This document shows positions 59,990 to 64,000 of a stretch of DNA of 64,000 bases, one piece after another (the stretch's first letter is position 1; each line of letters starts with the position of its first letter). The notes under the pieces are model-generated. The model worked only from the letters and a program-made list of their open reading frames with translations, had not been told where the DNA came from and searched no databases. Position numbers and translations under genes: made by a program. The stretch covers positions 12,857-76,856 of the forward strand of contig CAZJRD010000009.1 of the NCBI GenBank assembly GCA_964548365.1, read 5' to 3'. The DNA comes from B46-G9 sp964548365. Its GTDB lineage: Bacteria; Desulfobacterota; DSM-4660; Desulfatiglandales; Desulfatiglandaceae.

Positions 59990-60669
59990 TCCTGTGCGTC
60001 CTCGATAATGAATCCGATACCACGGATTGTCCGGATGATGCCCTTTGTTTCAGGGTCCCCGATCTTCCTGCGGAGATTCTTGATATGCACATCTATGAAA
60101 TTGGACATGGTAAAGGGATCAAATTCATCTCCCCACACATGTTCGGCCAGGGTGAATCTGGAAACTGCACGGTTTTTGTTGTACAAGAGAAATTCCAGGA
60201 TCGAAAATTCCTTGGGTGTCAATTCCATTGGGACGTCTCTTTTAAAAACCTCCCGGGTTTTTGTATCAAGAGAGACATCCCCGACAGTCAACAGCGTATC
60301 CTTGTGCTCACTGGTCCGCCTGAGCAGGGACCTGACCCTGGCCATCAGCTCTGACCTGTCAAAGGGCTTTGGAAGATAATCATCAGCGCCGTAGTCGAGC
60401 CCCGCAATCTTGTCTTCCACACTCCCCCTTGCCGTCAACATGAGCACCGGTGTTTTGATATCACCATCACGGGTCTCTTTCAAGACTTCAAGGCCGTCGA
60501 TTTTCGGGAGCATGATGTCCAGAATAATGAGGTCATACGCATTATCAAACACCTTATCCAGGGCCTCTTCACCATCGGCGGCCGTGTCCACCTCGTATCG
60601 CTGCTGCTTAAACGTCTCCCGGAGTTCCTCAAGCAGATCCGGCTCATCATCCACTATCAAAATTTTCAT
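59986..60669 (-). CDS. OmpR-family response regulator
   Basis: 227 residues. Receiver with IVDDEP, Asp51 in ILDIMLPKIDGL, Thr in MLTARGS and Lys in LPKPFDR; C-terminal winged helix with LTPKEFSILEFLLYNKNRAVSRFTLAEHVWG (in parts) and RTIRGIGFII. It should control the export operon downstream. It is paralogous to the regulator at 42.3 kb but clearly distinct in sequence. Confidence 0.95.
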   Translation of the reverse strand: MKILIVDDEPDLLEELRETFKQQRYEVDTAADGEEALDKVFDNAYDLIILDIMLPKIDGLEVLKETRDGDIKTPVLMLTARGSVEDKIAGLDYGADDYLPKPFDRSELMARVRSLLRRTSEHKDTLLTVGDVSLDTKTREVFKRDVPMELTPKEFSILEFLLYNKNRAVSRFTLAEHVWGDEFDPFTMSNFIDVHIKNLRRKIGDPETKGIIRTIRGIGFIIEDAQE

Positions 60670-60770
60670 TCAAGCCTCCCCATTCCTTTTTCGCTGGATA
60701 AACGCCTTCCGGAGTTGCCATCGTCCGGCTGGATGTTATTGCCCCCTGCACTCCTTAATCTTTTATCACT

Positions 60771-61706
60771 AGTGTCCGGTTAAACTTTTCGAAAGACAGG
60801 CTAACTATATGATTTAGCATGTTAATTATACAATTATTAGAGGGATCGACTTGAAATTCATCTAAGCTTGACCCCATACCCTTTGCCGGAAAATTTCACG
60901 TGCTAAAGGAGTGGATCAATGTATCAGGGGCAAATCGTTTTTTCTCAAGTGATGGACTTCCTCCCTCAGAAGAAGTTCCGTCAATGTATCAATCACTATA
61001 ATGGTAATTATCGAGTTCGTTCTTTTACATGCTATGACCAGCTTTTATGTATGGCATTTGCCCAACTGACTTACCGCGGAAGCCTGCGCGATATCGAATG
61101 CTGCCTTCGAGCCATGCGAGAGAAGCTTTACCATATGGGAATCCGGGGCAAAGTATCTCGCAGCACGTTGGCCGACGCAAATGAAACACGGGATTGCGCC
61201 GGATATATTCACACAAAGTCGATAAAGCCACTGGTATCAAGTTCAATCAAACAGTCGCCTTGACAGGTTTTTACAGCAAAAAAGATTATCCGGAAAAGCT
61301 ACGCCGAATAAAGTACTTTGATACCGAAAAAGGCAGATCATTCATCTTTCTTACGAATCAATTCATCCTGTCAGCCATAACAATTGCTGAACTGTATCGA
61401 TACCGGCGGCGGGTGGAGATTTTTTTTAAATGGATCAAACAGCATTTGCGGATCAAGAGCTTCCATGGCACCTGGGAGAATGCTGTCAAAACGCAAATCT
61501 GGATTGCGGTATCAACTTATGTTTTGGTCGCCATAATGAAAAAACGACTGAAAATCGACTTAACTCTCTACACTATTTTACAGATTCTGAGCATTACTCT
61601 ATTTGAGAAAATGCCTATTTTACATGCCCTCACGGCGAACGATTACAGAAACCAAATTACTGCTGGATATATCCAGTTGAAATTATCTGAATTTTAACCG
61701 GACACT
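60771..61706 (+). mobile_element. Internally deleted insertion sequence (IS4-like)
   Basis: Terminal inverted repeats AGTGTCCGGTTAAA at 60771-60784 and its complement at 61693-61706 match perfectly over 14 bases. The element is flanked on both sides by ACT, a possible 3-bp target duplication. At 936 bases it is shorter than typical members with this transposase type, because the middle of the transposase gene is missing. It is inserted between the response regulator and a DUF2334 gene. Confidence 0.85.
60919..61697 (+). pseudogene. IS4-like transposase, central part deleted
   Basis: The first frame (60919-61263) encodes the N-terminal DNA-binding region: VFSQVMDFLPQKKFRQCINHYNGNYRVRSF, LTYRGSLRDIECCLRAMR and VSRSTLADANETRD (in parts). 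The next frame (from about 61194 to 61697) encodes the C-terminal part with ALTGFYSKKDYPEKLRRIKYFD and the catalytic-Glu region VEIFFKWIKQHLRIKSFHGT. The central DDE residues (two Asp) lie in the missing part, and the two halves are in different frames. It cannot make an active transposase. Ends of the element are intact, so it could be moved by an active copy elsewhere. Confidence 0.85.
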
Positions 61707-61921
61707 ACTGTTCCAATATTATTTTTGAAGGTTCAATCGACATAGCACTTTGTAGCCTGTTATCTTCCCACTATTTCTGTGGCCTGCTGGGAAAACCTTG
61801 CATTCTTGATGCCGGGAGATGGACACTCACCGGGTCACTTTCCATTTCAGCCGTTCAATGGGGCTGCCGCCTGGGAAGATAGGGGGTATATTCGAGTGCC
61901 TGACAGTAACCAGAGGCACTG

Positions 61922-62644
61922 CTAACCGGCTCGCTCTCCCTTTACATTTCGGTACTCGCGCCAATGCAGTGGCAATTCCAGAAGTGTCTTGAGTTCATTG
62001 GAAAGCCTCAGATGAAGGTCATGAGGGTGTATTGCAATCCGCAAAACACCAATACGCCGTGCAAGTGCAAGATTCACCCTATTCCACAAGAGAATTGGTG
62101 GAGCGCGCCACAGCCTATCGGCCTCGTAGCCGACCAGCGGCAAACGAAAGAACCTGTCTTTTTCCCTGTCATACACACCGGTGAAATATTCGAAATAGCG
62201 AAAGGGAAGTGTGCGTAATTGACTCTTGGAAATCGAACCCATTGCCCATGCCGGCGGCACGTAGAGGGCTGGGGGATCCAGTCCCATCTCTCCAAACCAA
62301 TCGTGGCAACGCGAGATCAAGGCAGCGATTTTCTGGCTATCCAGTGCCAGATGTTCCGCCACCTTACGGGAAAACAGGCACGCGTGCAGGGTGTGGCGCA
62401 ACCCCACGATGCGCTCCACACGATGCGTCCAACCATGGCCGGCCAGGAGGCACCCTTTTTGTTGCAGTTGTTTCAACTTTCCGATTTGTTCCGCATTCCA
62501 GGCCTTGCCCGGGACCACAAGCAGAACCATGGGTGCGATACCGCGCGATTCGAGAAAAGCAATGGTAGTCAAAACGTCAGCCAAGGTTGCGGGCGTCACG
62601 TCATGGACGGATACCAGCGCCGACAATGTGACTGAATCTGACAT
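61922..62644 (-). CDS. DUF2334-type polysaccharide deacetylase-like protein
   Basis: 240 residues. The NodB-like fold is suggested by VSVHDVTPATL (Asp and His region), GHGWTHRVERIVG, VPPAWAMG and the C-terminal RIAIHPHDLHLRL, the metal-binding and catalytic motifs of DUF2334 proteins. Such proteins are thought to remove acetyl groups from sugars or glycolipids. It starts five bases after the stop of the GT4 gene upstream, so both are likely co-expressed in glycolipid or glycan synthesis. Confidence 0.82.
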   Translation of the reverse strand: MSDSVTLSALVSVHDVTPATLADVLTTIAFLESRGIAPMVLLVVPGKAWNAEQIGKLKQLQQKGCLLAGHGWTHRVERIVGLRHTLHACLFSRKVAEHLALDSQKIAALISRCHDWFGEMGLDPPALYVPPAWAMGSISKSQLRTLPFRYFEYFTGVYDREKDRFFRLPLVGYEADRLWRAPPILLWNRVNLALARRIGVLRIAIHPHDLHLRLSNELKTLLELPLHWREYRNVKGERAG

Positions 62645-62648
62645 AAGG

Positions 62649-63794
62649 TTAAACAACACCATCCATTCTCAAAATCCCTAACCAGTTGCTGATGGTCCAA
62701 TCGTTAAATTGACGGGCCGCGCTGCATGCGCCTTCCGCCTTTTCTCTCCGCCGCTGATGGTCAAGTTGTTCAATTTGCCTTATCGCGTCAGTAAGGTTCT
62801 CCTTTTCTCTGAATCGAAAAAGACTCTTCTTAAGCAACGGCCAGTCAAAGATACCGCATTTTTCAGAGGCAAGCACAATCCTTTTTCGGGCCATGGCCTC
62901 CAGCGCGGTGGTCCCGAAGGATTCCACACGAGAAGGGAGGACGAGCATATCAACGCTGTCCAGGGTGGCGGGCATTTTCGCCCTGGGCAGCCATCCGAGA
63001 TAAGTAAGGTTTGACAATTTCCTGGACTGCGTAATGATCAGGTCACGCAAGGGTCCATCACCGGCGATAAGGAATTGGATATCCGGCAATTCCTCAGCAG
63101 CAGCGATGACCGAATGCACGTTTTTTTCTGCAGCCAGGCGCCCGGCAAAAAGTATTCTCCTTAACCCATTAGCCGGAGGAGTCACGGGTTCTTGAAGAAA
63201 TTTCCGGTCAATAGGGGTTCCCATGAGCCGAACCCTGCCGGCACCCATATCGCCTGCAACTGCCACCATTTCTTTTGAGTTGGCAAGTACCAGGGAGCTC
63301 TGCCGGAAAAGAAACCTGTGAAAGGACCGCAAGAATGCCCGGCTGAACTTTTCGAAAAGCCTATTCCAATAAAGGTCCGTGAGCTTTTCGAAATCAGTAT
63401 GAAATCCAACAAGCAAATTCAAGCCATAGCGTTTGGCAAGGTACATGCCCAGTAATCCGTAAGGGCCCGGGGTTGGTACAATGATTGTGTTTGGCAAAAT
63501 CTGGCGGATGCGTTTGTGGATCTGACGAACCGGCGGGAGGGTGATTTTTTGGGTCCTGTCCCCTGGGAGAGGAAAACTCAGCCATCCTTTCCATGGCCCG
63601 GCACCATCGGAATACGGACAAAGAAGTTCGGCATATCCTATGTAGTCGCGAAGATGTTCCACCAGGTCATGGTAATACGTCCCCACACCATTCCGCTCAG
63701 GCAGTGCATCCGAAATGATCACCACGCGCAATGAAGCAGCCTCCCTGATATCAGAATCCGCGCGCATGTCCGATGCTCCCGGAAGTTCCATCAT
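62649..63794 (-). CDS. Glycosyltransferase family 4
   Basis: About 381 residues, GT-B fold. N-terminal RVVIISDALPERNGVGTYYHDLV, central LVGFHTDFEKLTDLYWNRLF, and donor-site LFAGRLAAEKNVHSVIAAAEEL, VLPSRVESFGTTALEAMA with the E-x7-E glutamates. It resembles the mannosyl/digalactosyl lipid transferases that act on diacylglycerol or phosphatidylinositol-like acceptors. ATGs at 63794 and 63791 are both possible; the frame is open further upstream over the next gene. It overlaps the 3' end of the upstream gene by 44 bases. Confidence 0.88.
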   Translation of the reverse strand: MMELPGASDMRADSDIREAASLRVVIISDALPERNGVGTYYHDLVEHLRDYIGYAELLCPYSDGAGPWKGWLSFPLPGDRTQKITLPPVRQIHKRIRQILPNTIIVPTPGPYGLLGMYLAKRYGLNLLVGFHTDFEKLTDLYWNRLFEKFSRAFLRSFHRFLFRQSSLVLANSKEMVAVAGDMGAGRVRLMGTPIDRKFLQEPVTPPANGLRRILFAGRLAAEKNVHSVIAAAEELPDIQFLIAGDGPLRDLIITQSRKLSNLTYLGWLPRAKMPATLDSVDMLVLPSRVESFGTTALEAMARKRIVLASEKCGIFDWPLLKKSLFRFREKENLTDAIRQIEQLDHQRRREKAEGACSAARQFNDWTISNWLGILRMDGVV

Positions 63795-64000
63795 GTATCC
63801 CGCCTTCTTGAACAAAAAAACCTTTATCCCCCTGCCAGTCCCGGTGGGCGGAGAGTTCGTACTCTTCGTAAACCCTGGAGAAACGCTTCCGGAGAGTTGC
63901 CTCGTCCAAACCAAACTGTTCTAGAGAGTAGACATGTTTGCTGACATAGGATTTCACCTTGGTGTCTTCTAGATGCAGGTGCCTGATGAAATTGAGATCA
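63751..64000 (-). CDS. 3' end of an unidentified protein (5' end cut by window)
   Basis: The frame is open from the window edge down to a stop at 63751-63753, at least 82 residues. The visible part, FIRHLHLEDTKMKSYVSKHVYSLEQFGLDEATLRKRFSRVYEEYEL and a glycine-rich tail (given here in pieces: FIRHLHLEDTK, YVSKHVYSLEQFGLDE, RKRFSRVYEEYEL), has no recognised family motif. A methionine at 63957 is internal since the frame stays open above it. It precedes the GT4 and DUF2334 genes in the same direction and overlaps the GT4 start, so it likely belongs to that operon. Confidence 0.65.
   Translation of the reverse strand, partial: DLNFIRHLHLEDTKVKSYVSKHVYSLEQFGLDEATLRKRFSRVYEEYELSAHRDWQGDKGFFVQEGGIHDGTSGSIGHARGF

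Noticed and set aside
1..64000. CRISPR arrays, tRNA or rRNA genes
   Set aside because: No regularly spaced repeats, cloverleaf pattern or conserved rRNA sequence was found by eye; a covariance-model scan would be decisive.

Overview
The window reads as chromosomal DNA of a Gram-negative anaerobe, most likely a member of the Desulfobacterota (former Deltaproteobacteria; a sulfate reducer or syntroph). The call rests on gene content: an HdrD-type Fe-S protein, LarC, HypE, a CooT-like protein next to a DUF3842 protein, a DUF362 ferredoxin protein, BamD/TolC/RND envelope genes and several kinds of palindromic intergenic repeats. No rRNA, tRNA or CRISPR array was seen. Both ends cut a gene.

Layout. 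0-10.5 kb: fibronectin-III export protein (cut), radical SAM protein, HdrD-like protein, then a rightward run larC-pgpA-cinA-thpR-recA-alaS. 10.5-13.2 kb: repeat-filled gap, then leftward bamD and a trxA/small protein/rhodanese group. 13.5-22.2 kb: DUF362 ferredoxin, ilvE, mtnA, tilS (leftward), dusB and an unusual IspH-UbiA fusion overlapping a family 2 glycosyltransferase. 22.2-24.3 kb: UPF0173 hydrolase, CooT-like and DUF3842 genes, plsY. 24.2-31.4 kb: parA-parB with two perfect parS sites bracketing about 1 kb of degenerate repeats, hypE, ddl, a divergent dnaA and two small genes. 31.5-36.6 kb: palindromic elements, a hydroxyacid dehydrogenase, a broken FecR/DUF6600 gene, DedA, PAP2 phosphatase and a nuclease-fold protein.

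36.8-49.7 kb is an envelope-glycan block: GT2, lipid-A-synthase-N-like membrane protein, two ArnT-like GT39 enzymes, PAP2 phosphatase, phospholipid/isoprenylcysteine-type methyltransferase, an OmpR/EnvZ-type two-component pair, GT4, UPF0104 flippase-like protein, a secreted FG-GAP/VCBS repeat protein and a GT9 heptosyltransferase-like enzyme. It resembles a lipid A/LPS modification locus under its own sensor.

50-60.7 kb is one leftward export block: two-component pair, PepSY protein, ABC ATPase and permease, an anchored Ig-like protein, TolC-like lipoprotein, HlyD-type adaptor and RND pump, mostly linked by 4-nt overlaps. 60.8-61.7 kb is an internally deleted insertion sequence with intact ends. 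61.9-64 kb holds a DUF2334 deacetylase-like protein, a GT4 glycosyltransferase and the 3' end of an unidentified gene.

Nickel handling recurs (larC, hypE, CooT-like), and at least four pairs of convergent genes overlap at their 3' ends. The most interesting points are the IspH-UbiA fusion, a parS embedded in a 50-bp perfect palindrome beside repeats and a divergent DnaA, the hybrid ABC plus RND operon, and at least four families of palindromic intergenic elements.
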